Origin: UMGS1590 sp900552455
GTDB lineage: Bacteria; Bacillota; Peptococcia; Peptococcales; Peptococcaceae
DNA: 64,000 nucleotides
NCBI GenBank assembly: GCA_963931105.1
Contig: OZ007004.1
Location: 1,178,001-1,242,000, forward strand
Direction of reading: 5' to 3'
Shown here: positions 15,677-25,289 of the stretch, piece after piece
Layout of the letters: every line of letters begins with the position of its first letter
Position numbering within the stretch: the stretch's first letter is position 1
Translations under genes and position numbers: made by a program
Notes under the pieces: model-generated
What the model was told of the DNA's origin: nothing
Database searches by the model: none
Seen by the model: the letters and a program-made list of their open reading frames with translations, nothing else

Positions 15677-15751
15677 CCGCCCCCCGACCAAGGATTGCGG
15701 CTATTAAACCAAAATATCCGAGGATACCGTCTACCGGCGGCACCATCTTTG
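15667..15751 (-). ncRNA. Candidate antisense antitoxin RNA
   Basis: On the minus strand TTGTAT (complement of 15780-15785) and TACAAT (15757-15762) have a 17-base spacer. About 80 bases downstream AATAGCCGC pairs with GCGGCTATT (15672-15680, 15697-15705) and runs into TTTTTT, an intrinsic terminator in this direction only. The predicted RNA would be complementary to the 3' part of the toxin transcript. Confidence 0.55.
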
Positions 15752-15789
15752 TCTTTATTGTAGCATTGCATTCAGAAAAATACAATACC

Positions 15790-15813
15790 ATGCAGCTGCC
15801 GGGGCTGCATTTT

Positions 15814-15815
<2 letters not shown>
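15790..15815 (+). terminator. Terminator of the toxin transcript
   Basis: ATGCAGC/GCTGCAT hairpin (15790-15796, 15804-15810) followed by TTTTTATT on the plus strand; just downstream of the convergent response regulator gene. Confidence 0.65.
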
Positions 15816-16497
<682 letters not shown>

Positions 16498-16607
16498 GGA
16501 AAGCCCTCCTTTTTCATCTGGCTACATTATAAATCCTTGCGCAGGAGATGACAACTGCCAGCTGAGAGGGTAAAATGAGAGTAGCATTCAACAAGGAGGA
16601 CATTCCA

Positions 16608-18281
16608 ATGAAGATGACGATCGGACACTTTCTCTTTCGGCGTCTGCGCGAGATCGGCGTGAGCCATATTTTCGGCGTGCCGGGAGATTTTAACCTGCAG
16701 CTTCTGGAGCAGCTCAGTGAGATCGACGGGATCGATTTTGTCGGCACCTGTAACGAGCTCAATGCGTCCTACGCCGCCGACGGCTACGCGCGCGCCAATG
16801 GCATTGGCGCTATGCTGACGACGTACGGCGTCGGCGATCTCAGCGCGATCTGCGGGCTGGCCGGCGCTTGCGCGGAGCATGTGCCGGTGGTGCTGATCAG
16901 CGGCACGCCGCCACTTTACGCCATGGAAAGTCGTCTGCGCGTGCACCATTCTCTGGCGGAAGGAAATTTCGACAACATCAACAACTGTCTCAAGCAATTC
17001 ACCGCGAACACCGTGCGCCTGACGCCGATGAACGTCGCCGACGAGCTCGACCGCGTGCTCACAAGCTGCTGGCGCGATAAATTGCCAGTGACGATCCAGG
17101 TGCCATCGAACATTTCCTATCTCGAAGTGGAAGTGCCGGACGCGCCGCTCGTGCTCAGCATGCCGCCAAGCGACAGCGAACGACTCGCCAGCGCCGTGGC
17201 GCGCATCAAGACCCTCATCGAGCGCGCGCAGCATCCGCTTCTGCTGATCGACGCCGATGCCGATCGCTGCGGACTGGCCGACGATCTCTATGCCCTCGCC
17301 GTAAAACGGCGCATTCCCTACGTCGCTTTTCGCACCGGCAAGGGCATCCTGCCGGAATCGGATCCTCTCTATCTCGGCATGTACAACGGCAAAGCCTCCG
17401 CACCGGAAGTGGCCGCTGCGCTCTGGCGCTCCGATTGCCTCATCGCCACAGCGCCATGCTTTGTCGAATCAAGCCCCATGGCAGCGCCGGGAAACAATCC
17501 TGTCTCCGCGCAGATCTACATTCGCGATGTCAACGTCACCATCGAGGGCGACGTTTACGAAGGCGTCGCTGCGCGTGAGCTCGTGGAGCAGATGAATCAG
17601 ACGCTTGCACCGCGCACAGACGCTGCGCCAATCCTGCACGAAACTGCGCCGCAGCGCGTCACGCCAAGCGCCGACGCACCACTCACGCAAGGCTATTTCT
17701 GGCGGCGCATGGCAGGATTTTTCCGCGAAAACGATCTCGTCTGCGTGGAAAATGGCACCTCCCTCACAGCGCTGCTGGAAAATCGCTTTCCCCGCGGCAC
17801 GCGTTACATCGCGCAGCCAATCTGGGGCTCCATCGGCTATTCGCTGCCAGCGCTGCTCGGCGCCATGACCGCTGAACCAGAGCGTCGCGCTCTGCTTTTC
17901 ATCGGTGATGGATCCTTTCAGCTCACCGCCCAGGAACTCTCGACCATCCTCGTGCGTGGACTGCGCCCCATCGTTTTTCTTCTGAACAATCGCGGCTACA
18001 CCATCGAGCGCTACATCCTTGGCATGGACGCCAATTACAACGACGTCGCGCCGTGGCGCTACCACGCGCTGCCGCAGATCCTTGCGCCTGGTCAGGATGT
18101 TTACAGCGTTGAAGTGCGCACAGAGGAAGAACTCGAGACCGCGCTCGCAGAAGCAGAAAAAGGTGAGCGCGCCGCCTTCATCGAGCTCCACCTCGATCCA
18201 GCCGACGCGCCCGACGCCATGAAACATTTCGGCGCCATGACCGCAGAGCTCGACTACGGCCCACGTGGACCACAGCGCTAG
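16608..18281 (+). CDS. Thiamine-diphosphate 2-keto acid decarboxylase (IpdC/KivD type)
   Basis: 557-residue enzyme of the pyruvate/indolepyruvate/branched keto acid decarboxylase group. The catalytic glutamate lies in CNELNASYAADGYAR (Glu50), the paired histidines in RVHHSLAEG, and the diphosphate/magnesium motif runs from GDGSFQ to LLNNRGY. These enzymes convert 2-keto acids, usually derived from amino acids, to aldehydes. The aldehyde dehydrogenase at 2.2 kb could act on such products but is not linked. Start chosen at MKMTIG after AAGGAGG. Precise substrate not decided by the visible sequence. Confidence 0.9.
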   Translation: MKMTIGHFLFRRLREIGVSHIFGVPGDFNLQLLEQLSEIDGIDFVGTCNELNASYAADGYARANGIGAMLTTYGVGDLSAICGLAGACAEHVPVVLISGTPPLYAMESRLRVHHSLAEGNFDNINNCLKQFTANTVRLTPMNVADELDRVLTSCWRDKLPVTIQVPSNISYLEVEVPDAPLVLSMPPSDSERLASAVARIKTLIERAQHPLLLIDADADRCGLADDLYALAVKRRIPYVAFRTGKGILPESDPLYLGMYNGKASAPEVAAALWRSDCLIATAPCFVESSPMAAPGNNPVSAQIYIRDVNVTIEGDVYEGVAARELVEQMNQTLAPRTDAAPILHETAPQRVTPSADAPLTQGYFWRRMAGFFRENDLVCVENGTSLTALLENRFPRGTRYIAQPIWGSIGYSLPALLGAMTAEPERRALLFIGDGSFQLTAQELSTILVRGLRPIVFLLNNRGYTIERYILGMDANYNDVAPWRYHALPQILAPGQDVYSVEVRTEEELETALAEAEKGERAAFIELHLDPADAPDAMKHFGAMTAELDYGPRGPQR

Positions 18282-18339
18282 AAGGATGGAGCGTTGTTCA
18301 GGATTTTCTGGCAGAATCTATCATAAAAAGGAGAATTGA

Positions 18340-18888
18340 ATGAGAATCATCGCAGGAGAACGTCGGGGTGCAAAGCTCGAAGCTGTCCCCGGCATGAATA
18401 CCAGACCAACCGCCGATCGCGTCAAAGAAGGGCTCTTTAATATCATTCAGATGGAGATTGCAAGCGACACACGCGTGCTCGATGTGTTCGCCGGCACCGG
18501 CGCTCTCGGCCTCGAGGCACTCAGCCGCGGCGCCAAGGAGGCCGTTTTTATCGAGCAAGCGCCGCAGGCGCTCGCCGTGCTCAAGCGCAACATCGCCAAA
18601 TGTCGCTACGAAGATCGCGCGCGAGTGCTCAAGGGCGACGCGCTGAGCCTTTTGGCCACACTCCAGGGTAAGCAGTTTGATCTCATCCTGCTCGACCCAC
18701 CCTATCAAAAAAATTTATACGCACCGGTCCTTTTTTCCGTTTTGAAATACCATTTGCTAAGCGATTATGGTATACTAGTATCAGAACACTCGAAAACTGT
18801 CCCTTTTTCCTGGGACGATGAACGATTGAACTTGTATAAATCGAGATCCTACGGAGAAACCGTCCTGAACTTTTTTCAGGCACAATGA
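18340..18888 (+). CDS. rsmD: 16S rRNA (guanine966-N2)-methyltransferase RsmD
   Basis: 182-residue Rossmann-type methyltransferase. It starts MRIIAGERRGAKLE and has RPTADRVKEGLFN, the SAM site DVFAGTGALGLEALSRGA, and the catalytic DPPY motif in LILLDPPYQ. RsmD methylates G966 in the small ribosomal subunit. It is followed 19 bases later by a coiled-coil protein gene; rsmD is often found with coaD in Bacillota, but that gene is not here. Confidence 0.93.
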   Translation: MRIIAGERRGAKLEAVPGMNTRPTADRVKEGLFNIIQMEIASDTRVLDVFAGTGALGLEALSRGAKEAVFIEQAPQALAVLKRNIAKCRYEDRARVLKGDALSLLATLQGKQFDLILLDPPYQKNLYAPVLFSVLKYHLLSDYGILVSEHSKTVPFSWDDERLNLYKSRSYGETVLNFFQAQ

Positions 18889-18907
18889 CAAGCTGGAGGG
18901 AAACGAC

Positions 18908-19414
18908 ATGGAAATTTTGGATTTAATCGACAAACTCGCCTTCATGGCAGAAAACGCAAAGCAGCCACTGCTCAATAAAGACCAGATCATCCTCGACGAA
19001 GGAGAAGTCTACGAACTCATCGATTCGCTGCGCGCGAGCATTCCAACTGCGATCCAGGATGCACAGTGGATCAAGAAAGACGAAGAGCGCATCATCGCTG
19101 CTGCTCAAGAAGAACACGATAAGATCATCCAGGCAGCCAAGGATCATGCCGATCTGCTCGTCAGCGAAGACGAAGTTGTCCGCCGCGCCAACGCCGAAGC
19201 GGAAAACATCGTTGCGCACGCAGAAGCTCAGGCGCATGAGATCATCGAAGGCGCATTCATCTACGCTCATGATCTGATGGACAAGCTGGAAAATCAGCTC
19301 ACCGTTTATTACGAAGTGGTCCAGGAAGGACGTGCCGACATCCAGAAGTCCCTCGACTCCATGCAGCAGAACAAACCGGCCGCTTCCAACCTCGAAGTCC
19401 ACACCGAAGAGTAA
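18908..19414 (+). CDS. Coiled-coil protein, ATPase-subunit-H-like
   Basis: 168-residue charged protein. The N-terminus MEILDLIDKLAFMAENAK is amphipathic, and residues 50-115 are alanine/glutamate-rich helix (ERIIAAAQEEHDKIIQAAKD) that would form a coiled coil as in DivIVA-like or V-ATPase subunit H-like proteins. It commonly follows rsmD in related genomes, so a cell-division or ribosome-linked role is possible. No catalytic motif. GGAGGG precedes the start. A terminator follows at 19454-19490. Confidence 0.7.
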   Translation: MEILDLIDKLAFMAENAKQPLLNKDQIILDEGEVYELIDSLRASIPTAIQDAQWIKKDEERIIAAAQEEHDKIIQAAKDHADLLVSEDEVVRRANAEAENIVAHAEAQAHEIIEGAFIYAHDLMDKLENQLTVYYEVVQEGRADIQKSLDSMQQNKPAASNLEVHTEE

Positions 19415-19453
19415 CAAGCAGCGCGTTTTCTCCAGGATCCGCACCATGCAATC

Positions 19454-19490
19454 AACACCAGCGCGATTTTCGTCGCGGTGGTGTTTTTTT
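19454..19490 (+). terminator. Terminator before the integration site
   Basis: AACACCA (19454-19460) and TGGTGTT (19479-19485) with inner CGCGA/TCGCG pairing and a seven-T tail. Confidence 0.85.
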
Positions 19491-19516
19491 GACGAGCTTA
19501 AAGAGGTGTATGCAAA

Positions 19517-19567
19517 ATGAAAAAGATTCTTTTTGTCTGCCACGGCAATAAAGCAAAAAGATTTTGA
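19517..19567 (+). pseudogene. Stump of the low-molecular-weight phosphatase gene
   Basis: ATG plus ten codons (MKKILFVCHGN) of the phosphatase that now resumes at 36208, then six foreign codons and a stop. It keeps its own ribosome binding site (AAAGAGG). It is the original chromosomal 5' end, separated from the body by the mobile element. The transcript would make a 16-residue peptide at most. Confidence 0.85.
19532..19550. repeat. attL core repeat
   Basis: TTTGTCTGCCACGGCAATA, identical to 36223-36241. It encodes FVCHGN, part of the catalytic P-loop of the target phosphatase. Confidence 0.85.
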
Positions 19568-19879
19568 AGCCCGCTCGTATCAAGGGCTTGAGCGATGAAT
19601 AAAGTGAATATACACCACATTTACACCATTTTTTGAAATATAGGAAGAAATTATTGAAAGAGCCTTGATGTGATTGTATGAGAAATAATAACGTATGAAG
19701 TATGATTTGAGAACGCGGGAATAAATATGCAGTGCTGTGAATATGCTTTTGTAGCGTTAAAACCTATGAAAAGATAAAATAGCTGCTAAAAAATAGCATC
19801 TAATCAGAAGTGTATGATAGGTTTTCGAAGAGGAGTAAATCATGATAGAATGGATTAATAAGAAGAACGGGGGTGTACC
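19568..19879. other. Left end of element, no gene, arm-type repeats
   Basis: AT-rich stretch without a credible gene. CGTATCAAGGGCTTG at 19576-19590 and CCACATTTACACCA at 19615-19628 both recur near the right end (36167-36181; 36066-36079 with one change) and are likely integrase arm-binding sites. Confidence 0.65.
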
Positions 19880-20926
19880 ATGGCTGAATTGGAAAAAGAG
19901 AACGGACAATTAGAAAATGTCGATAGATCTGTACAGATAGAAGATGTTTACAGGCAAGTGCGCGGTTACGTTGTTCATGCACAGCAGAAGGTTTACAAAG
20001 CTGTCAATAGCGCGATGGTCGAAGCGTATTGGCAGATCGGCAAGGCCGTCCATGAAGCATGTGGTGAGAATGATCGTGCAGCCTATGGTAAGCAAGTTTT
20101 GAAAATCCTTTCGGAACGGTTGACGGCTGAATTTGGAAGAGGATTTAGCATCTCAGCTTTACGTACGATGCGGCAATTTTACTATACATTCCCAATTCAA
20201 CACACACTGTGTGTTGAATTGAATTGGTCGCATTATCGGTTGCTCATGCGCGTACAGGACGAAGATGCACGGAACTTCTACACCGAAGAAGCCGCAAAGT
20301 CAGGCTGGAGCGTGCGCCAATTGCAGCGCCAGATCAACACCATGTACTACCAGCGGATGCTCGCCAGCCAGGATAAGCAGAGCGTCGCCGCAGAGATCGA
20401 GACGACCGTGCCAAAACCAGAGTATGAAAAAATTGTCAAAGACCCCTACGTGCTGGAAGTCCTCGATCTGCCCAAGAATGAGCATTTCTATGAATCCGAC
20501 ATTGAGCAGGCGCTCATCGATCATCTGCAGAAGTTTTTGCTTGAACTTGGCAGAGGTTTTTCTTTCGTCGCCCGTCAGAAACATTTCAACGTCGAAGGCC
20601 GCCATTTCTACATCGACCTCGTGTTTTACAACTACATTCTGAAATGTTTCGTCTTGATCGATCTCAAAACAGAAGATCTCACCCATCAGGACATTGGCCA
20701 GATGCAGATGTATGTCAACTACTACACCCGTGAGCAGATGAACGAAGGTGACAATCCACCGATCGGCATCCTGCTCTGTGCTGATAAAAGCGATATGCTC
20801 GTACGTTACACCCTGCCGGAAGGCAACACACAGATCTACGCTTCGAAGTATATGGCCTACATGCCATCCGAGGAAGAATTGAAGCGGGAATTGAATCTGG
20901 ACGATTTTCAAAAATTGAATGAATAG
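19880..20926 (+). CDS. YhcG-type PDDEXK nuclease-domain protein (DUF1016)
   Basis: 348-residue protein with the two-part YhcG plan. The N-terminal helical domain includes AYWQIGKAVHEA and YGKQVLKILSERLTAEFGRGFSISALRTMRQFY. The C-terminal PDDEXK nuclease core contains FSFVARQKHFNVEGRHFYIDLVFYN and VLIDLKT, where the acidic residue and the D-x-K pair form the likely metal site. Family members occur in mobile elements and beside restriction systems, but no restriction or methylase gene is adjacent. GGGGG is the only ribosome-binding-like sequence upstream. First cargo gene of the element. Confidence 0.85.
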   Translation: MAELEKENGQLENVDRSVQIEDVYRQVRGYVVHAQQKVYKAVNSAMVEAYWQIGKAVHEACGENDRAAYGKQVLKILSERLTAEFGRGFSISALRTMRQFYYTFPIQHTLCVELNWSHYRLLMRVQDEDARNFYTEEAAKSGWSVRQLQRQINTMYYQRMLASQDKQSVAAEIETTVPKPEYEKIVKDPYVLEVLDLPKNEHFYESDIEQALIDHLQKFLLELGRGFSFVARQKHFNVEGRHFYIDLVFYNYILKCFVLIDLKTEDLTHQDIGQMQMYVNYYTREQMNEGDNPPIGILLCADKSDMLVRYTLPEGNTQIYASKYMAYMPSEEELKRELNLDDFQKLNE

Positions 20927-21226
20927 TATCTTTGGCATCCTCAATCTGCTCAGTAAAATGAAGTGGGCTAAGGGCTAAATGACTAAGCGCGCGTAAAATT
21001 AGTCGTAAAATAATACGATAGATTTTGCGCGCGTTTTTACATTACAATCGATGATCGTATTGCTAATGAGAGAGGAAACGCGCATCCAATGAAAATAGGG
21101 ATCCAGGCACGTCAAAGATGTCTGACGGCTCTCCTATTATTCCGATAGGCGTTTTGCACTATTCCGAAAGCCTTGCTATTGTTCCGCTTGTGGGGTATAG
21201 TATGAGTTAAGCGAGGTGAGATGTGG
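20927..21226. other. Intergenic region with hairpin and repeated TATTCCGA boxes
   Basis: GCGCGC-rich arms around 20979-21040, ending in GCGTTTTTAC, look like a weak terminator for the nuclease gene. TATTCCGA occurs at 21138 and 21160, 22 bases apart (two helical turns), just upstream of the Fic promoter, a possible operator. Confidence 0.5.
21173..21201 (+). promoter_or_regulatory. Promoter of the Fic gene
   Basis: TTGCTA (21173-21178) and TATAGT (21196-21201) with a 17-base spacer. Confidence 0.65.
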
Positions 21227-22120
21227 ATGTATATGTCCGTAAAGCAAGCTGCAGAGAAATGGGGCATTTCTGATCGAAGAGTGCGCACCTTGTGCGCTGA
21301 AGGAAAAATTCCTGGGGTTGTCCGCGATGGCCGAGCTTGGAAGATTCCTGAAAGTGCGGAAAAACCGCAGGATGGCAGGTACAAATCTGCTGAAAGTCTC
21401 CTGGAAATGATTGACCGAAAGAAAGCAGAATTAGACACCAGACGGCCATTGACAGAAGGCGAAATAAAGCGTCTTACAGAAGAATTTGTGGTAGAGTATA
21501 CCTACAATTCCAATGCGATTGAAGGCAATACGCTGACATTGCGGGAGACAGATCTCGTTCTGCGAGGGCTTACGATTGATCAAAAACCACTCAAGGACCA
21601 TATGGAGGCAGTTGGTCATAAAGATGCTTTTTATTTTGTACAGGATCTGGTAAAAGAGCAGGAGCCGCTGTCAGAAAGCGTGATAAAACAGATCCATTAT
21701 TTAGTGTTGGCAGATAAAAAAGAAGACCGCGGCGTTTACAGACGGGTTCCTGTGCGAATCATGGGAGCAAAACACGAGCCAGTACAGCCCTACCTTATCC
21801 AACCGAAGATGGAGCGATTGTTGGAAGATTATAGGAGCGACCCCGAGCATATTATTACCAAACTTGCACGGTTTCACATCGAATTTGAAGGCATTCATCC
21901 GTTTATAGATGGGAATGGCCGAACAGGACGATTACTTGTTAATTTGGAACTAATGAAAGCAGGATACCCGCCAATCGATATCAAATTTAAAGATCGAGTC
22001 GCCTATTATAATGCGTTCGATGACTACTACGAGAAACATCATCTAGATGCCATGGAAAAACTGTTTACAGAGTATTTGAATGAGAGATTGGAAAACTATT
22101 TGATGATGTTGAAAGAATAG
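21227..22120 (+). CDS. Fic-domain protein with N-terminal helix-turn-helix
   Basis: About 297 residues. The head (YMSVKQAAEKWGISDRRVRTLCAEGKIPGVVRDGRAWKIP, given in pieces: SVKQAAEKWGISDRRV then GRAWKIP) is an excisionase/MerR-like DNA-binding domain. The Fic core has the inhibitory-helix-like stretch TYNSNAIEGN and the catalytic HPFIDGNGRTGR. Fic proteins usually transfer AMP to a hydroxyl on a target protein. The fused DNA-binding head suggests self-regulation, perhaps through the TATTCCGA boxes upstream. I start at the second ATG, eight bases after GAGGTG; the first is too close to that site. Confidence 0.88.
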   Translation: MYMSVKQAAEKWGISDRRVRTLCAEGKIPGVVRDGRAWKIPESAEKPQDGRYKSAESLLEMIDRKKAELDTRRPLTEGEIKRLTEEFVVEYTYNSNAIEGNTLTLRETDLVLRGLTIDQKPLKDHMEAVGHKDAFYFVQDLVKEQEPLSESVIKQIHYLVLADKKEDRGVYRRVPVRIMGAKHEPVQPYLIQPKMERLLEDYRSDPEHIITKLARFHIEFEGIHPFIDGNGRTGRLLVNLELMKAGYPPIDIKFKDRVAYYNAFDDYYEKHHLDAMEKLFTEYLNERLENYLMMLKE

Positions 22121-22149
22121 GAAATCCCAGCCGGAGGCTGGAAAAATTT

Positions 22150-22190
22150 GAAGCGATATGCTCTATACATATGAGCATACCGCTTCTTTT
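22150..22190. terminator. Terminator between convergent Fic and J-domain genes
   Basis: GAAGCGATATGCTC (22150-22163) pairs GAGCATACCGCTTC (22173-22186) with one mismatch, followed by TTTTTATT. Confidence 0.8.
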
Positions 22191-22193
22191 TAT

Positions 22194-22691
22194 TTACGTA
22201 AGCGCTGGCGGTTTGTCGTTGTCTTTCTGGTTTCGATGCACCTTTATTGTTGTGTACATCATGCGGATTTCGTCCATGCTATACTCACCACCGCCCCAAC
22301 GTCTGTACCCTGCCGGTGATTTGTACCAACATTTCTTTTTGCTGTGCCAACGAAATCCCAGCGCTTTTAAGCGCTCTTTGTGCGGTTTCGTATCACCCGA
22401 CACCCACACAAAACAACCGATGATCTCAATCTCAATCCCGTCCAACTTCAACAGTTCAGCAATCAAGGTTTGAAATTCTTCCGGCGTTTCGTTGGTTTCG
22501 CGCTCGTAAGTCTTGCCGTCTTTGTTGACGTGGATATTTTTCACACGCTCAAAAAGTTGCTCATACTCGGCGTTGAGGATTTTCATTTCTTCATCACTGC
22601 CGCCAACGTCGGGGTGCACTTCCAAACACAAGCGGTGATAGGTTTTCTTGAGTTCTTCCAGCGTGCGGATATTTTTGATTAAATATTTCAT
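22194..22691 (-). CDS. J-domain protein
   Basis: 165 residues. Residues 10-55 hold a shortened J domain with the HPD motif (LCLEVHPDVGGSDEEM), which in co-chaperones stimulates DnaK. The rest, including IEIIGCFVWVSGDTKPHKERLKALGFRW (in part) and CWYKSPAGYRRW, is the small domain often seen with such proteins on plasmids and phages; its role is unknown. Starts after AGGAGGAAAC. Sits beside a DUF3846 gene, a frequent pairing in mobile elements. Confidence 0.8.
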   Translation of the reverse strand: MKYLIKNIRTLEELKKTYHRLCLEVHPDVGGSDEEMKILNAEYEQLFERVKNIHVNKDGKTYERETNETPEEFQTLIAELLKLDGIEIEIIGCFVWVSGDTKPHKERLKALGFRWHSKKKCWYKSPAGYRRWGGGEYSMDEIRMMYTTIKVHRNQKDNDKPPALT

Positions 22692-22706
22692 GATCGTTTC
22701 CTCCTA

Positions 22707-23024
22707 TTAAAGTTTGAACATTTCTGAGTAACGCGTGATCTGCTCATCAGATAAGCTCCCGAACCCTCCAGAATCCATCGGCGCCCCGTAGATGAAAAAA
22801 GTGCCCACAATATAATCGATCAGATCGCCATCGTCGTTAAAGAGCGGACGATTCAGCGGTAAGCCCATGATCTTCCCTGCGTCGTTACAAATCAACGCCA
22901 CCTCATCCCACCACGGGTAGATTGATTCGATATAACCGCCTACCGTCATTTGCATCGCCGTGAGTGTGCTTTCGATATCCTGAATCTGTGGCTGTTTGCC
23001 TGGCTCTACGACTAAAACTTTCAT
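22707..23024 (-). CDS. DUF3846 family protein
   Basis: 105 residues, starting MKVLVVEPGKQPQ and containing IYPWWDEVALICNDAGKIMGLPLNR (in part), the pattern of DUF3846 proteins of phages and integrative elements. No biochemical role known. I reject an in-frame methionine 60 codons upstream because that extension is basic and repetitive and passes the AAAGGA site that fits the later start. Confidence 0.75.
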   Translation of the reverse strand: MKVLVVEPGKQPQIQDIESTLTAMQMTVGGYIESIYPWWDEVALICNDAGKIMGLPLNRPLFNDDGDLIDYIVGTFFIYGAPMDSGGFGSLSDEQITRYSEMFKL

Positions 23025-23185
23025 TACTACTACATCCTTTCTGAAATTGAAAAATCGTTTTTGAAAGATCTTGAGCTTGAGTGGGGAAAAAAACCGCCAT
23101 CTGGTGTTGCTGCGCTTGCCTCCTTTCTCGCTCGTAATCGTTTTTGTGAAGTCTTTCGCTTTTTGTGGGTTTGAGGTCGTGAATG

Positions 23186-23262
23186 CACGAGCGCTAAGGT
23201 TCAATCAAGGGACAAAGAATGAGACGCCGTAGGGCAGCCCTTGTGGGTTCTTAGCGCTTGTG
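23186..23262. ncRNA. Nested 77-base fold, candidate structured RNA
   Basis: CACGAGCGCTAAG (23186-23198) pairs CTTAGCGCTTGTG (23250-23262) with one G-T change; inside it CAAGGG (23206-23211) pairs CCCTTG (23238-23243). The nested stems could form on either strand. No family recognised. Confidence 0.35.
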
Positions 23263-23763
23263 CGGAAATTTGACCGATGACCACAAAGAGGAAGACGTGA
23301 AAATGCGTGAGCGAAGGGATAAGTGGCAGCAACACCAGAAAAATGGCGGACATACTAAAAGCAGGTGCCCCACCGGACACCTGCTGACAACCTTTGATTT
23401 TATTGTGATCATTCGGGAATCGATCTCTGTCTGTTGTAAGCCGCATACAATTTGATTTGATTTAATACAGTATTCAATAACGAGAACACTTTGGTGATAA
23501 ACAAAGAAGTTATGTAAGCATAAGGCTTGGTAGATATTAGAAAAGAGCCTTATGTTAAATTGCCTATATTCAGTGTTGGATATTCTATCAAAACTGAGTA
23601 TGCTGGATTTCGGGAGATCAAAAAATGAGGGTAATACGTTGACGCTATTTATAAGATGAGTAAATCTAAAATATAACTCCGGGAACTGGCGCTTTTAGTA
23701 GAAAGGAAAAAGTCAATTTTAGGGACAGATTATGAAGGCAAAGTCCATGTGCCAAACGCAAGG

Positions 23764-23793
23764 AAAGGCGAGCGTTTCGAGACACTCGCCTTT
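23764..23793. terminator. Terminator downstream of the amidase gene
   Basis: AAAGGCGAG (23764-23772) and CTCGCCTTT (23785-23793), perfect nine-base arms, usable in both directions. Confidence 0.75.
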
Positions 23794-23862
23794 CTAATGG
23801 AATGCAGGGTTTATAACCCCATATCATTTATATGTTTTTATTTTTTGTAAGCATATACACGA

Positions 23863-25206
23863 TTAGCCAACGCCAATCCAGAAAGTGCGAGTATTTGTTA
23901 AACTTTCACCCATATTACGCCCTGATGTATTTCCGTCAACACCTGTATGTTCAGCAATAACATATCCTTGGTAATTATGTCCCATCATAATCGCACTATG
24001 GTGCCAGGAATATCCGTCTGAAAATTGAATCAGAGTTCCTCTAACCCCTCCAGCTGAGGCTGGATAGTTCGGAACATCTTGGTAATAACCTCTTGCAAGG
24101 CCATTGTTCATCAGATAATCTCTTAACAATTCAACATTGACCCAGCTGGCGCTATAGCTAGAACTATTATTATAGTACCAGCCATTTGTATCAGATAATC
24201 CTCCGGCACGGATACATTGAGATGCAAAATTGGTACAATCGCCGCCCTCTAATCTACTAATATAGATATACTGAAGGCGATTTGGATCTGCCCCGTATCT
24301 ACCGGCATACAATGCTGCATTATTTTTAGAATACATGTCTACAATCGGCATAATTTCGGATGAAGTCGGCTCATCCTTCATGTACGCTAAATTCGCCGCA
24401 TCAATATCAAAAGATGGCATCTCTACGCTTCCGATGACATAGTCACTGAAATTAGATTCTGCCTCATAATTTTCTCTTTGACAGGTATTGAATGTATAAT
24501 TTTCAGCCCAATCACTTTCATCATTTGAATTCATGAAATCATTGAACAAATCAGATACATAGTTTGTGGCAAAAATAATGTTTTCAATTTTCCATTTACC
24601 ATCTTCTTGTTTCAAAAGATAAGCTTCAGTACCTCCATAGCTTACATTTTGCACTTCTGCATCAGGATAAATAACATCAGCATTTCTATTGACAACTACT
24701 TTTGCATAAGTGTTCCCAACTTCTATCTGCTGAAAATCTAAAGAAAAATCATATGATGTTACGCCTTCACCCGCAGTCGGTTTATTAAACATTTCATAGA
24801 GATTTCTTGCATTAGCTTCTTGATAGATTCCATCAGAAGAAAAATTTTCTCTTGGATATAATTGGTAAACGCCAGAAAACAGTGAAGACAGGTAAGTTTG
24901 GTTGTAGCCATAAATTATGTTCTCGATCTCCGCATCTACATCCGATTGAGTGGCCATTTTTGTGGCGGCAGTATTGTGTACATCCATTTTCATATTTTCT
25001 ATTGAAAACATACTAAGTGTGTTTTCATTTGAGCGAATTTCGAATGAATCTTCATCAATTTGATGTTCGGTAATTGAATCTGCAATATTGGAATAGTATG
25101 TTTTCAAATCTTTATTAGTAGAAGTATCAGCCCATGCTGCCGAGGCAAACATTGAACTAGATGTCAGGCACACTAAACAAATCAAACCAGTTAAATGTTT
25201 TAACAT
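23863..25206 (-). CDS. Secreted protein with amidase-like (Amidase_6) domain
   Basis: 447 residues with an N-terminal signal peptide (LTGLICLVCLTSSSMFASAAWA, cleavage about residue 26; written in part). Residues 60-295 are an unnamed domain shared with the neighbouring gene. Residues 300-447 are an Amidase_6-type domain with the catalytic-type cysteine in GGDCTNFASQCI and histidine in YSWHHSAIMMGHN. Such enzymes are predicted to cut amide bonds in cell-wall peptides. AAGGAG precedes the start. The gene is divergent from, and perhaps regulated by, the VanRS-like pair; the AT-rich base use marks it as foreign to the host. Confidence 0.82.
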   Translation of the reverse strand: MLKHLTGLICLVCLTSSSMFASAAWADTSTNKDLKTYYSNIADSITEHQIDEDSFEIRSNENTLSMFSIENMKMDVHNTAATKMATQSDVDAEIENIIYGYNQTYLSSLFSGVYQLYPRENFSSDGIYQEANARNLYEMFNKPTAGEGVTSYDFSLDFQQIEVGNTYAKVVVNRNADVIYPDAEVQNVSYGGTEAYLLKQEDGKWKIENIIFATNYVSDLFNDFMNSNDESDWAENYTFNTCQRENYEAESNFSDYVIGSVEMPSFDIDAANLAYMKDEPTSSEIMPIVDMYSKNNAALYAGRYGADPNRLQYIYISRLEGGDCTNFASQCIRAGGLSDTNGWYYNNSSSYSASWVNVELLRDYLMNNGLARGYYQDVPNYPASAGGVRGTLIQFSDGYSWHHSAIMMGHNYQGYVIAEHTGVDGNTSGRNMGESLTNTRTFWIGVG

Positions 25207-25289
25207 TGCAATCTCTCCTTATTCAATTCATGTTTAGATTTTAGTGAGTTAAAAAGTCAGAGATAACCGGTACTCCTCGTTATCAGCAT

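Larger units (their letters stand above)
23025..23862. other. 838-base gene-poor region with structured segments
   Basis: No credible gene. It holds a nested inverted repeat at 23186-23262, a GCAGGTG/CACCTGC hairpin at 23361-23384 followed on the minus strand by TTTTAG, and AT-rich sequence at 23450-23760. Probably the promoter region of the minus-strand J-domain pair and a cargo boundary. Confidence 0.55.

Noticed and set aside
15609..15791. Minus-strand reading frame opposite the small toxin
   Set aside because: It lies across the predicted antisense RNA and its terminator hairpin, has no ribosome binding site, and its hydrophobic look is a mirror of the toxin frame.
22707..23204. Longer, 165-residue form of the DUF3846 protein
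   Set aside because: The extra 60 residues are basic and low in complexity and precede a fitting ribosome binding site; the family begins at MKVLVVEPG.
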